NCBI GenBank assembly: GCA_033026295.1
Contig: CM065179.1
Location: forward strand, 24,421,275-24,485,274
DNA: 64,000 nt
Origin: Channa striata
Taxonomy: Eukaryota; Chordata; Actinopteri; Anabantiformes; Channidae
Direction of reading: 5' to 3'
The stretch's first letter is position 1, and each line of letters opens with the position of its first letter. Shown here piece after piece: positions 27,955 to 40,469 of this stretch. Made by a program: the position numbers and the translations under genes. The notes under the pieces were generated by a model. It searched no databases. It worked only from the letters and a program-made list of their open reading frames with translations, and was not told where the DNA came from.

Positions 27955-28078
27955 GGTTGACACAAGGTGTGTTTTGGGTCATTGTCTTAAAAGGTGAAAC
28001 TTTTTCCCATCTTCAGTTTTCCTGGAGAGGGCAGAAGGTTTTCCTTCTCCTTTAATGGTTCATTTCATCACATGAAAC
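27955..28078. mobile_element. dispersed repeat, right part (resumed)
   Basis: Carries ttttgggtcattgtctt, ggtgaaact, catcttcag and agaaggtttt in that order, the expected continuation of the repeat ending at 26712. This indicates the CR1-like LINE was inserted into it. Confidence 0.5.
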
Positions 28079-28140
28079 AAAAAAATATTTATTAATTCAC
28101 ATTTTATTGTTATAAAATGTGAATTAATAAATATTTTTTT
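28079..28140. repeat. perfect 29-bp inverted repeat with 4-nt loop
   Basis: Arms 28079-28107 and 28112-28140 are exact reverse complements around the loop tgtt. Very AT-rich. The absence of any mismatch argues for a young origin or ongoing conversion. Confidence 0.97.
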
Positions 28141-28614
28141 AACATTTAACATGTTTCAATTAACATTCTAACATAAGGTATTCTAACATGAGGTTCACTT
28201 GCAAGAAGAATTGCTTTATGATGGATTGTTGCGAAAGATAGATAGAGACTTTGAAGGAAGCACTGACTCTTAGGGGGACTGTCTCCATGAAAGTAAGATC
28301 CATTTACCTCTACTGCACATGTGGGCTGTTTAATGGTGAAACATGAAACCACGAAAGGGGGTTCTGACTGTTATCTAGTTTTTTAAGACTGGAAAGGATT
28401 TTTTTCCTCTCCAGCAGGCTCTTACTACTGATCGAAGTTGAGGAATTTTACTGGTCCATCTCAAACTGTGACTACTTTGGTATTTTTTGGTAAGTTGTCT
28501 TTTTGTGTATTTTTTTCAAGCTCTTTGCCTTATGCAGCAGCTACATTTACGCCATTGAACATTTAGACGACCTTGCTTAACCACAGTTCTCATAGCAGAT
28601 ACACTGCAACATCA

Positions 28615-29150
28615 TGTCATGCTTGTGTTTAGAAGCAGCAAGGGAGAGGACGCAGTGTCAGGCTGGCAGCGGTGAGGGCAACTTTAATATAAAAATAAAA
28701 TAACCTTAGAAATAGACAAGTAAACAGAAAAACTCGAGGCAGACAAAAACAGACCAGCATTAACTTGGAGGTGAATACAGAGGACAAGAAGAGGTCAGTA
28801 TCAGGCAGGTAAACAAACCAAACGACGAAATCCGGCAGAGTCAAACGACGTTCAAAACCAGACAAATAAACACAGAAAGGAACAAAAATACATGAGGTGT
28901 AGGCTGGTGAAAAATACTCCAGAAAGAAACAGATGGGGCATTTACAATCCAGCAGAAACCATGTGGAATGTGCTGTCAGATATACCATGGGACTGATAAG
29001 CAGGATGGAAAGAGGCGACAAGGAAATCCAATAATTTAGAGTGGGGACATCTGGTGGCTGGAGTGGTAATACAAGTTCATGAAAAGTAGGAATATGGGTG
29101 AATGTAGAAGCAGAAGGAGCCAGAATAATGGGGGTGTGGGGGCTGCCAAA
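28615..29150 (-). mobile_element. probable solo LTR (Gypsy-like), ends uncertain
   Basis: On the minus strand the segment runs from about tgttttggcagccccc to aagcatgaca, with the poly(A)-like signal attaaagttgccc shortly before the end, followed by a C-rich terminus. This is the layout of a teleost LTR. The long minus-strand open frame over it has no domain and is fortuitous. No matching target duplication was found, so the left and right limits are approximate. Confidence 0.5.
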
Positions 29151-29279
29151 ACAATATACAAAATAAAAATCATCAAAATATCTGCCAACAAACTCCAAAC
29201 TTCTCCTTGAATATAAATTACAAATGAAATGGGATGCTGTTTGGATTGGCTTGTATCTTGCAAATATAAAGGTGCTAAA

Positions 29280-29339
29280 CTACAGATTATTGTGTTTGTC
29301 CTTATAATAGTGAATAAGGACAAACAGAATAATCTGTAG
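29280..29339. repeat. 26-bp inverted repeat with 8-nt loop
   Basis: Arms 29280-29305 and 29314-29339 match as reverse complements except at one base. Not attributable to a recognised transposon end. Confidence 0.93.
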
Positions 29340-29694
29340 CATGTCAGAATATCACTTGTATGTTCATATATTTGTTTTGATTTGAATCCTTTTGCCACTT
29401 AAGAGGATATGTGATGATAATCTACAGCTGATTTTTTTTGTGGTAACAACAAGTGGGGATCAGGGAAACTAGCTCAGCTCATCATTCCCAAAAACTCAGA
29501 GCTCATAGAACAGGTTTGGGTCCTATGACCCTCACAAAACACGATGTAGGCGGTTTACAGGGTAATATCAGAAAAAGACTGACAAAGCTAGGAAAAAAAC
29601 CTTGATTCCTGTTTTAGTAGCTGCTGCAGCAATCAGCTTCTAGCCGTTTGTCTGGTTTCTAGTCTGCAACACTATAAGTAATGTTTCATTTAGC

Positions 29695-30760
29695 TCACAC
29701 ATAAAACAAATGTCTAGAACAGCCTTCTTCCACCTAAGAAACATTGCCATAATTAGGAGCATCCTCTCTCAAAGTGATGCTGAAAAACTGGTGCATGCAT
29801 TTGTTACTTCTAGATTGGACTACTGTAATTCTCTACTTTCAGGCTGCCCGAGTAACTCTCTAAAAAGCCTTCAATTAATCCAAAAATGCTGTAGCAAGAT
29901 TACTGACTGGGAGTATAGAGCAAGAGAAATCATATTTCACCTTCATTAGCTTCTCTCCATTGGCTTCTCATTAAATATAGAATAGAATTTAAAACCCTTC
30001 TTCTTACCTATAAAGCTCTAAACGGTCAAGCTCCATCATATCTAAAAGATCTTCTAGTACCATATTATCCTACTAGACCACTTCGGTCCCAAAATGCAGG
30101 CCTACTTATGGTTCCCAGAATTTCCAAAAATAGAATGGGAGGCAGAGCCATTAGCTATCAAGTTCCTCTCCTGTGGAACCAGGTCCCAGTCCAGATTCGG
30201 GAAGCAGACACCCTCTCTACTTTTAAGACTAGTCTCAAAACCTTCCTTTTTGATAAAGCTTATAGTTGGTTATAGTCATGCTGCTATAGGCTTAGACTGC
30301 TGGGGGACTCTGCACTGAGCCACTTTCCTCTTCTCTTCATTCTCTCCTCTCACCCCACATCTGACATTAACTCTGTATCTTTCTATCTAGCTCTCTGTCC
30401 CTGTCTTCAGGTGTCCCCGGATTTGGCGCTGTGTGTCCTCCAGTGTGCAGCTACTGGTCCTACTAACCTGCTCAATGTTTTGTTGTTGCTTTCGTTGCTC
30501 TGATCTTTTCTCTCTCCACTTTCCCCTCAGCCGTACCCATCAAGGCAGATGGTCACCCACCCTGAGCCTGGTTCTGCTGGAGGTTTCTTCCGGTCATGGG
30601 AGTTTTTCCTCTCCACTGTTGCCTATAGCTGCTCAAGGGGGATTTTTTGGGGTTTTCTCTACATGTTTGTATAGTCTTGACTTTATTATGTAAAGTGCCT
30701 TGAGATGACCTTGTTGTAAATTGGTGCTATATAAATACAATTAAGTTGAATAGAAATGAA
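29695..30760 (+). mobile_element. L2-type LINE, 5'-truncated 3' end
   Basis: Begins inside the C-terminal region of ORF2: RTAFFHLRNIAIIRS, SDAEKLVHAFVTSRLDYC, NSLLSGCP, then a frameshifted stretch corresponding to LHWLPI...FKILLLTYKALNG. This is followed by a 3' UTR (cttcaggtgtccccggattt, ggaggtttcttccg) and the tail ttggtgctatataaataca. Truncation at the 5' end is the usual outcome of target-primed reverse transcription. Three other copies in this window share the same 3' UTR and tail. Confidence 0.88.
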
Positions 30761-33700
30761 TCAATGTAAAGCTCACCAAAGTGAACACATTTTGAAGATA
30801 ATAGTGATTTATAAGAGAAGTGTGGATTCATGCGCGTGCACAACTTTGGAAATTTTCCGGCGTACGGCCTTTTCAGTGTTTGAGCAAATATAACGTTTTG
30901 GTATCGATTCTATGCCCAGTTTTGTAATAGAGACCGCCGGCCAGGCTGGCCCTTGGTACATTATCCAGCCTAAACATAGCTGAGAAAGTGCAAAAAGAGT
31001 TGCTTCAGGTGAGGATGCCAATTATGCACAAAGCTTAGTAAAGCAAAAGGTTGTTGCAAATGTGTTCCATTTTGGCACCCAGTATAACATTTTAGTGCAT
31101 GCCAACTCTGTTTTACCTAACAAGGTCACGTTTAGATGCAACGGATACATCATTTGAGTGTCACTATATCCTGTTGTTCACAATCAATGAAGCCCAAACA
31201 TTCCTCATTAATTGGCCCTTGGAATAATAATACAACCAACAGTTAGATGCAAAATACCAGTCCACTGAACTGTGTTCCTAAATTGACAAGTTTAAGACAG
31301 TGATCATGTCGATGCAGCATGACTCCTCAAACTTTAATTATTAGTTAAGCAAGAAACAAAAAGGGGTAAGCTAAATGATGATGTATACTACACCCGATAA
31401 GCCAATAATTACTGCCCACAGTTCTCTTTGTGTTATTGATGGAGTGTATTGGCCCATAAATAGAATGAAAGGTCAGGATGTAACAATTGCCATTTACTTT
31501 CTTTTTACACAAATGGACATCAATAGAGATCATGTACTGCATAAATGGCAAAACAATTTAATGATCTGCAGTAAAAAATTAATGGTTATAACTAAGGGAG
31601 AGTCTATTTTAATGAGAACTATCCACATACAGAGGCCTTGTTATAGTGTTTCCCACTCCTGTACCAGAAAAGGAAATTCAAATCCAGATTAACCTTAAGA
31701 AAGTTTAACAGTGTTATTATACTACTTTAAATTTGTCACCTTGGCTTCCTGATTCAGTGCTCTAATTCTAAACAGTTAGGTATGGTTTTATCACATGCAT
31801 GAACATTTTAAAAACGTTTTTTAACTTGGGGATGATTTTTGATGACAGACTCAAACTGGAGAGAAGAGGAACTTCCTGAGGGTTTTTGAAGACGAACACG
31901 CATTGAATATTTCAGGTGAGCACAGCAGCATCAGATGTGTTCATCCAGATTAAGTGTATTGGCATGTGTTCCACATACTGTAGTTACAGCTGCAGTTTTG
32001 ATGTGGAATTTTTCAGTTTAAACCGGAACGACACTTACTGTAGGTGGAATATTTTATACTAATAAAGTAATAATAAAGTTATAACAATATTTAGCAGACC
32101 CACAGCAGTAATACTCAACCAATCAGCAGATGTAATGACTCGGAAGAAAAAGTTCCTTTTTCAGTAGATTTGTTGTCCCTTTTGTCATTATAAAAAAATT
32201 AAAATACAGTCACAGTATTAGCATAATTTAGGCTGATCATTGGTATTAACTAGTCTTCAGTGGTTGGAGTCCCTGTATTTGTCTGAAGAGTTAAATCAGT
32301 CCCAAACTTAGCCCATGTATCCTGTAGTGTGTCCCTGGTTTTAACAAACTGAAGTAGTTGTTTACCAGGACAAACAACTGGGACCGGCCATTTGTCATTT
32401 ATGCACATTTACAGCTCAGGCTGCCAGTTGGTTAGTTCCCCCTCGTACCAAACACACTGAACACAGTTCAGTTGAGAATGCACAACCACACAAGATCACG
32501 TTTAGAGAGAAATATTATAATAATATTGAATAAGTCACTAGGGGGCCCAAAAAAGCGAACCACGCAGCGATGGGCTCACCAACACATACTAATAAGACCT
32601 TGAAATGTTGGTCTGGAAGATACAGGACTTTTACAAAGGAGACTGGAGTCTGACTCCAGTGTGAAACAGCTACTACTGTTACGCACATCATGTGACGTGT
32701 CACGATAAGGAAGCACTGATTTTAATGATCACCATTAATCATTTAATGCATAATTCTAACCTAACCCTGACATTTTTGTTGCCTAACCTCAACCAAACTA
32801 TGGTGTTTGCACAGTTTAAATCCTGCCTGCTGAAGTGTTTAGAGCAAAAATAAATGAACATTTATGTGGACACCATTTTGACTTCATTGTAGCAGCGGTA
32901 TCTACCATTTCGTTGCCTGATGTCCAAACGGATGCAATTTCAACACCTGCCTCCTACTGTATGTGGTGGCGCTATCCTAAAAGTCAAGAAGTTAAATAGA
33001 AATTTGCTTTGAATTTGATTCTTTTCACATACACATGAAAATATATCAGATTTACAGTGTGATCTTTTAGAAAATAACTCAAATGTACAAAACAAACTTC
33101 TATATAATTCTGCTTTACACTGTACAGCCAAGCTAAACTGTGCTGCTTTGTCTCCGGAACCTTCCAGAGACCTCGTCTTTGGCTCCATGTTGACTTCATT
33201 ATCATCATTACCTGTGTTTCATCTGCCCTGCACTAACCTCACGTCTGGTTTAAGTTGAGCTCAAACTGATATCTTCATTTGAAAGAATCAGAGTGCATTA
33301 TGTTTGCTGCAGGAAGCACTAACTCCTCATTTCCATTCCACTTCTTACTCTGCAGGTCGCTTCAGAGCAACCCATCTGGTTTTCAGCTGTGATTGACAGC
33401 TTGGAGACACCTTGCGATGACTCCTCTGCCTTTGTCATGTTTCGTCTCCTTCTCTATTTTCTCTCCTTTTCCCTTTGATGCTCTTTGTCTTCCTAGCATA
33501 CTTGTATGCCTTTCCTGACCCTCCCTAGGGACCTCTCACTCTCTCTTCCTTAGCCCTTGGAAGACAGAGGGTGTGCAATAAAAAGGTGGCTGAATGCGTA
33601 AATAAATATATATTTTGTGTTTTCTCTTTATTCTTCCACCTCCTTAAGGTTTGCTGCAAAGGCATCAGACACAAACTGTTGAAGCCCCCCCTCCTGACTG

Positions 33701-35645
33701 ACAGCTCCAGAACCTATTATGTCAACTTTTCGCAAACCACTGCATCATGTGACCTGCTTTGAGACAGAAATGCTCTGGATGGCATCAGATGTGCACATTT
33801 CAAATTCCTTGTGCCTTGGAGCGTTGATGAAATCTCGGTTCAATTTTGGGAGCATTAAACCAGAAGAACAACGGCTGATTTGATGGTTTAAAACAGCAAT
33901 ACAAAATGATGTTTTGTTTTCTATTTGAGTCTGTCAGTCTGATCTATAATTTGCTGTCATATCGTTGTGCTTTTCATTTTTGCAACACATAGTAACATTT
34001 CATTGCTTAGCAACGTCTAGCAGCCCAGAGAAACACCATCAGTCTTTTCAGCAAATTCCAAAACATGACACAAATGAGGGACTCAGGTGACGTTACAGAA
34101 TGCAGTGGAGCATAATTTGGACACAACCCATTGATACCCCCAGGTCATATCAATGGGCTGTGTCAAACAAGCTAGGGTAACCTATAGTTGTTAAGACTAA
34201 AGAATTTGTCTGACATTGTGCAACTTTCATAACTAATTATCCGTCCGGCTTTGTCATTGTCTCCAACTACAATGAGGAGTTCACACTGAAAGTTGGCATG
34301 GAGCCTCCAGCCTATGGAGGACCAAACTTGAGTTAAATTAAAAAAAAAAAAAACTAAGTTAAAAAAGAAATAAACGCACAAATAAATTAAATTATACTAA
34401 AATAAATACACTTATGTGTATTTCAAAAATGTAATACATTTCTGTTCACTTGTTACCACTACTAATTATTTTTTATTACATTTCAAAATGTATTTTATTT
34501 GTTCTTGGACTAGGTGTTGGAATTGCATTGGGTTAGAATTGGATAGGTTGTTTGAACCCGTCTAAAGCAGGATTGGTCAGTTAGAGAACATTTCTGAATC
34601 AATTTGAAATGAACCGAGCTGGGTTAAGTAATACATTATTCTTTTTAGACAGCACTGTATATATAGTCATTTGTTATTAATCCTACATCATTTGAAATGG
34701 CTGGTTTATAAAAAGAAAAAGCCATTAAAAAAACAGCACTACTTAAAATGCAAATTCAAAAAAGATAGTCTTAGCCTTCTGTTACCTTATTACAAATGCT
34801 GTGGAGGTCAAGTAGAAATAAAAGGTAAAAAGTTTATTTGACACCCATGTGACTAACCCTGCCATAGAGGTTAGGACCACCTACATTATTAGCATGTAAC
34901 ACAAAAATCAGGAATAAATAAATGCTGACATGTATAAAAGTAGAGGAAAAGTAGAAACAAATGAATGAAAATTTTGTGGAATGCAGAAATGCTGTACATA
35001 AACATTTATTTATATTCATATATTAGATGTTGGCACAATTTTTTAATAATACAGTTATTTCTGTATTTAAGTATTCATATACACATTCACCCACTTCGAA
35101 TCTTTTCAGCATTCAATTATTGCTAATGTAATTTGGCTTTTTTGATAGAAAATTCCAGAAGATTGTTTTATATTAAAAAAAACTGCATAATGTAAATTCA
35201 TTAAAAATATAAAATGCAGATTAAAAGATTGAAGAAGTATTCCGTTTTTTTTAAAATGACTCACAAATTATTACTGGTGTGGCAGTTGGTTTTAGAAGTA
35301 ACAAAACTTGAAAATGTCTGTTCACTCACGAACCCCATGTAACCTGCCAGAACTTGAGCAGCTTTGCACAGAAGAATGGAAAAACTGGATAAAATGCAAT
35401 ATTCAGATTTTTAAAGGTGATTGAGATCTATCCCTCAATGCTGTAACTGATGCCAAAAGTTCATCTACTGAATACTTTTGCAATAATTTGTTTTATGTAT
35501 TTATTATTTATTCCTTTATAGAGGTCTATTTTCATTTTGACATGTAAGAGTTTTGGTTACTTGGTCAAAATTCAGTGTTGAGAAAGATGAATACATTGTA
35601 CGGTTACTCTATTTTTGTGTGTATGTATTTTGCTATTAATTTAAC
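30761..35645. other. intergenic, no gene seen
   Basis: No supportable exon. AT-rich with A/T runs (for example 34338-34355). One inverted repeat at 34120-34164 is listed separately. Confidence 0.6.
34120..34164. repeat. 17-bp inverted repeat, 11-nt loop
   Basis: Arms 34120-34136 and 34148-34164 are reverse complements with one mismatch. Confidence 0.9.
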
Positions 35646-35647
35646 TA

Positions 35648-36005
35648 TACACTGGAGAGAAAAGGTTTGGAAACACACTTTTTTATATTTATTATCTTTT
35701 GTTGTTGTTTTTCAATGAAATGGTTGTAAATAGATCACCGAGCTGGCTAAGCTGTCACTCGGTATATTCCAACAGCTACTTTTTTTTCCAGATAAGTCAT
35801 ATTCAACTAGGAACAATGCTTGGGGTCATTTTCTTGCTGCAAAATTAATTTATCTCCACTCAGCCCAGAAGTAAAGGCATGCCTCATCAGTGTGGAGTGG
35901 TGTCCATGGTGATTGAGAATACTTTGCATACAATGCAGATCCGCAACTCCATTACAAAAGCATCTTCATATCCTCATGTATCCACCTTTAATGCTTCACT
36001 TATCT
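35648..36005 (-). mobile_element. Tc1-like transposon, transposase C-terminal half
   Basis: The left terminal repeat starts tacactggagagaaaagg after a TA at 35646-35647. On the minus strand a frameshifted transposase remnant reads CNGVADLHCMQ, then ILQQENDPKHCS, the Tc1-family block normally written QQDNDPKHT, which includes a catalytic Asp of the DDE triad. Stops follow. The element is cut at about 36005 by the L2 LINE and continues after 38637. Confidence 0.8.
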
Positions 36006-38637
36006 CGAGGGAAACTGCTGCTGGACTCCGCCTGCGGTAAGCATATTGTGTCACTTCCTGTTTCTTTGGGCTTTGGGTCTCTGCTGAAGGACTGGTTACT
36101 GGTTAATCGTAGCTCTTATTTTAGTTAAATTTGTGATTTCCCTGCATAAGAACTATCACCTGGGATGTGAGATTTGTTTACATGGCTTCTCCGTCTCCTT
36201 CTGTCCCTCATCTCCCTTGCTCAGTGTGTTTTTACTCTGCCTCCTTTAGTAATAATGGTACTTGTAATAAGTGTAAGGTTTTTGCAGCTTTGGAGGCGAG
36301 GCTCTTGGAATTGAAAGCACTGACTCGAGTCAAAAACGTGAAGTTCGACACTCCAGCGGCCATAGTCAAATGTAAAAGCCATATTAATTTTCATGTTCCT
36401 AGAAGCTCAGGCCGAGGTGGAGGAGTAGCAGTATCACTCTAACTCACCAATAAACCTTACACCTAAACATAGTTATAACTCATTTGAGAGTCTTACTCTG
36501 AGCCTTTCACACCTAACTTGGAAAACTCAAAATTCACTTCTATTTGTTATTGTGTACCGTCCTCCAGTCCCTTATTCTGTTTTTTTGACTGAATTGTCAG
36601 ATTTAGATTCTAGCCCACTGCTTAGTGTAGATAAAGTCGTCAAAGTGGGCGACTTTAACCTTCATGTAGATTCTGACAGTAACTCCCTCAACATGGAATT
36701 TACTTCATTATTAGATTCAACTGGTTTCTCTCAAAATGTAAATAAACCCACTGACTGTTTTAGTTACACCCTGAAGCTGGTATTTTCCTCATAATTCTGT
36801 TCTCTCTGACCATTTCCAAATAACATTTGAATTTAGATTATTGAACTACACAGCAAAGTGAGCAAATTTAAGGAAATGATCCCTTCATCATTTACTTCAA
36901 CATGTACCAATATAACTGAGAGTAGCCACATTAACTGTACTCCTGTACAAGTTGATTACCTGACTGATATTTATGCCGCATCACTACGTTCCATACTTGA
37001 TAGTGTTGCCCCTCTAAAAAAGAAGGCAGTAATTCTGAACAGGCGATCTCCATGGTATAGCTCGCAAACACGCAATTTAAAGCAGGCGTCACGAAGACTA
37101 AAAAGGAAGTTGCGTTCCACTCATTCACAAATTAGCCTCCGTAAAGCCAGAACAGCATATTATTCATCACTAGTGGGGGAAAATAAGAACAACCCCCGGT
37201 TTCTTTTCAGCACTGTCGCCAGGCTGACTAAGAGCCATAGTTCAGTTGAGACTAGTTTTTCCAGCCAGCTAGACTTCATGACTTTCTTTACGAATAAAAT
37301 TATAGCTATTAGAGAAAAATATTTCCCACATTCTCCCCACAAACACAACAGACTTAGAATCATCAGTAAGGCTTCAGTCCCTTTTATTTTCACCTGTAGA
37401 TCTCCCTGAGCTTAGTCACCAAAACCAACAACATGTCTGCTAGACCCTATTCCTTGCCATTCTCAAAGATGCTCTACCCTTATTAGATACGTTGTATTAG
37501 ATATTATTAATCTATATATTTACAAACAGGATATGTACCAAAGGCCTACAAGGTAGCTGTAATCAAACCCCTACTTAAAAAAGCTAGTCTGGATCCAGGT
37601 GTTTTAACCAATTACAGACCAATATCCAAACTATCAGATATGGACTTCTTTATACTAGTTCTTTTAGATCTTAATGCTGCATTTGACACCATTGATCACA
37701 AAATATTATTACAAAGACTAAAACATGTAATTGGGATAAAAGGAACTGCACTAAGTTAGTTTAAATCGTATCTGTCAGATAGATTCCAATTTGTTCATGT
37801 TAATGATGAATCTTCTAAACACACAAAAGTTAGTGGAGTTCCAAAAGGCTCTGTGTTAGGACCAATACTTTTTACTCTATATATGTCTCCTCTAGGCAAC
37901 ATTATTAGAAAACACTCCATACATTTCCATTGTTACGCTGATGACACACAGTTATATCTATCCATGAAACCAGATGAAACAAATCAGTTAATCAAACTAC
38001 AAGCATGTCTAAAAGACATAGGGGACTGGATGAGGTATAATTTCCTTCGTCTAAACTCAGATAAAACTGAAGTTGTGTTTGGGCCTAAAAACCTCAAACA
38101 TGTTGTCCAACCATATCATTACTTTAGATGACATAACTCTGGCGCCAGTACTACTGCAAGGAATCTCTATGAGTCATTTTTGACCAGGATTTGTCATTTA
38201 CATTACACATTATACAAATCACGAGAACAGCCTTATTCCGCCTACGGAACCTTGCCAAAATTAGGAGCTGGTCCATGCATTTGTCCACGTAGTTGTGCTT
38301 CTCCCTCTGTCTCCCTCTCGCTGTCCCTGTCTTCAGGTGTTCCCGGCTTTGGAGCTGTGTGTCTTCTGTGCACAGCTACTGGTCCTACCAACCTGCCCAA
38401 TGTTTCCACTCACCCCAACTATTCAAGGCAGATGGCCGCCCACCCTAAGCCTAGTTCTGCTGGAGGTTTCTTCCGTTAAAGGGAGTTTTTCCTCCCCTCT
38501 GTTGCCTATACTTGCTCAAAGGGGATTTGTTGTGTTTTCTCTAAATGTCTGTATATTCTTGACTGTATTATGTAAAGTGCCTTGAGATGATTTTGTTGTG
38601 AATTTGCCACATATAAATAAAACTGAATTGAATTGAA
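36006..38637 (+). mobile_element. L2-type LINE, near full length but internally deleted
   Basis: Order on the plus strand: 5' leader (36006-36165); a short open frame starting MASPSPSVPHL (36182 on); endonuclease remnants (about 36400-36795) with FVIVYRPP and VGDFNLHVDS; a basic linker (36858-37409) with RRSPWYSSQTRNLKQASRRLK; reverse transcriptase (about 37540-38130) with VIKPLLKKASLD, NYRPIS, LLDLNAAFDTIDH, VPKGSVLGP and FHCYADDTQLYL (YADD codons 37934-37945); a truncated C-terminal block RTALFRLRNLAKIRS; then the 3' UTR and tail ending gaattgaattgaa. A deletion removes sequence between linker and RT, and another joins the C-terminal block directly to the 3' UTR. Stops and frameshifts make it inactive. 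Confidence 0.9.
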
Positions 38638-38867
38638 CTAATGGTAATAGCCAGACCTCATCTTTTGATACGCTCTGAGCCTGACACATTTTTGCTTTGA
38701 TCCTAAGAATTTGATATCAGTCAGCAAGACTTTGATCCAGTCCTATAAAGTTCACAGTTTTTTGCATCTTGGCCCAGTGCAACCTCTACTTCTGATTTTC
38801 CAACCTTAGTAAGGCTTTATATTTTGGCAATGTTGCCAAAAGCCAAAAACATTTTCTTCTCAGTGTA
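38638..38867 (-). mobile_element. Tc1-like transposon, other half with right terminal repeat
   Basis: Ends ttttcttctcagtgta followed by TA (38868-38869). Its reverse complement, tacactgagaagaaaa, matches the left terminal repeat at 35648 in 14 of 16 positions. The interior is too decayed to translate with confidence. Confidence 0.7.
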
Positions 38868-38869
38868 TA

Positions 38870-40469
38870 TCCATTTATCATATTTGTGATATGTTATTTA
38901 GTCAACGTTTTTATACGCTTGTATTTCTACATTTGTATTAAGTTAATGTTCCAGAATGTTTTTCTTTTTTCACACAAGATGGTTGTATCCTTTGTATTAA
39001 CAAGAGAGAATGACAGCTTTTGCTTACTGTAATTGAATAATCACTGCTGGTACATAATCAGGTGCTGGGTTTGTGCTCACTTTGCATGTCAAACAAAAAC
39101 GTATGGTAGCTAAAACTAAATCTGTGCAGCATCTGCCCGGCTTCACATAGGCAGAATGAATGTGCCAGGCTCTGGTGTACAGTAGACACTACAGAGACTT
39201 TCTCACAGAACAACTGCATTTAGTGCATACACAAGAACTGAAGCTGCTGCAAGTTTGTTGGCTACTCAAAATTACCTATGTGGTGTGAATGAATTATTAA
39301 ATATTTATATAAAGAAGCAACATTTCATGGAAATTACTTTAGATTGCAGTCACTAATAAAGGCAGCATGTTCCAATAAGCTTCTTTCAGATTATTTAAAC
39401 ATGCAACATTTAAGTAAAATATGATTGTTAAAGTTTAAAGATGTGGATGTAGGATAACTCTAGTTAAAAAAAGTTTTTTTTTTAAGTTAATTGTACCAAC
39501 TTCAACCAAACCCCAACAAGACAACATGAAGTCATTATTGACCCCACATTCTGTGTCAGCCTTCTTTACCAGTGTCAGGATCCTCATCTCTTAAAAGCTC
39601 ATTAATACTACGCATGTGTCCCTAGTGGTCTAACCAGGTCCTGTCTCTTCAGTTCTTATCATGCCTCTTCGCACATTTTCTTTTTACCCCTCTTGCTGTC
39701 CCTTTCCGTCTGTGTCCCATCTATTGTTACCATCATCTCCACCTGTCTTCTTTGCCCTTCCCTCTGCTATAACTTGTGTGCATCAGGGCTGATAGAGATA
39801 CTTTGCACCTGTCTTATCTGGTCTACAATGGATCTGCTGGGTGATGTTGACTGGGCATGGAAGGTCTGGAAATCTAGTACTTGTGGTGGGTTGGATGCTG
39901 TCCTGTAAGGGGAAGAAACTTTTATGTACGCCAGGCATTCATCCAATAGTCATCAGTCAAAGTGTATTTATTTCAGATTTAATGAGATTCCCATCAGACA
40001 TTCCTGAGATATTGCACGAATGAGAATGAGAACACTAACTTCCAATTAGGACTTAGTTTTACTACAGTACGTGCCTCAGAATCACTTCTAGGAGTTGATC
40101 TTAAACTTACGAAATGACTAAAAAGATTGTTTCCTCAGAGTGGGACATAATAGTCATGGGAACCTCCTAGTTGTAAACAAGTCAGCAGTTCACCCAGATT
40201 ACCTGCAATTTGCTGCACCAAAGCAAAAATAGAGCTCACCTATATTTGCATTAGATGTAGCCATTGTGTTGAGGGGGGACTGAACATTTTTGCAGAACTA
40301 CACCGAACTGCCTTGAAGACTGCCTTTAAACACCTTGGGTAATTTGAGTGTCTGACCTGGACCTATTTTTAATTTTGCTGTTGTGTCCCAATATTCCAGT
40401 ACTAAAAGTTCTAACTCCAGTTTTTCTTTATATATGCTGAAAATATTTTTAAATAGATTTTTTTTAAAT
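38870..40469. other. intergenic, no gene seen
   Basis: AT-rich sequence without recognisable exon or named repeat. Confidence 0.6.

Noticed and set aside
28629..29198. 189-residue minus-strand open frame
   Set aside because: Hydrophobic, domain-free translation lying over a probable LTR; no start context, splice sites or homology I recognise.
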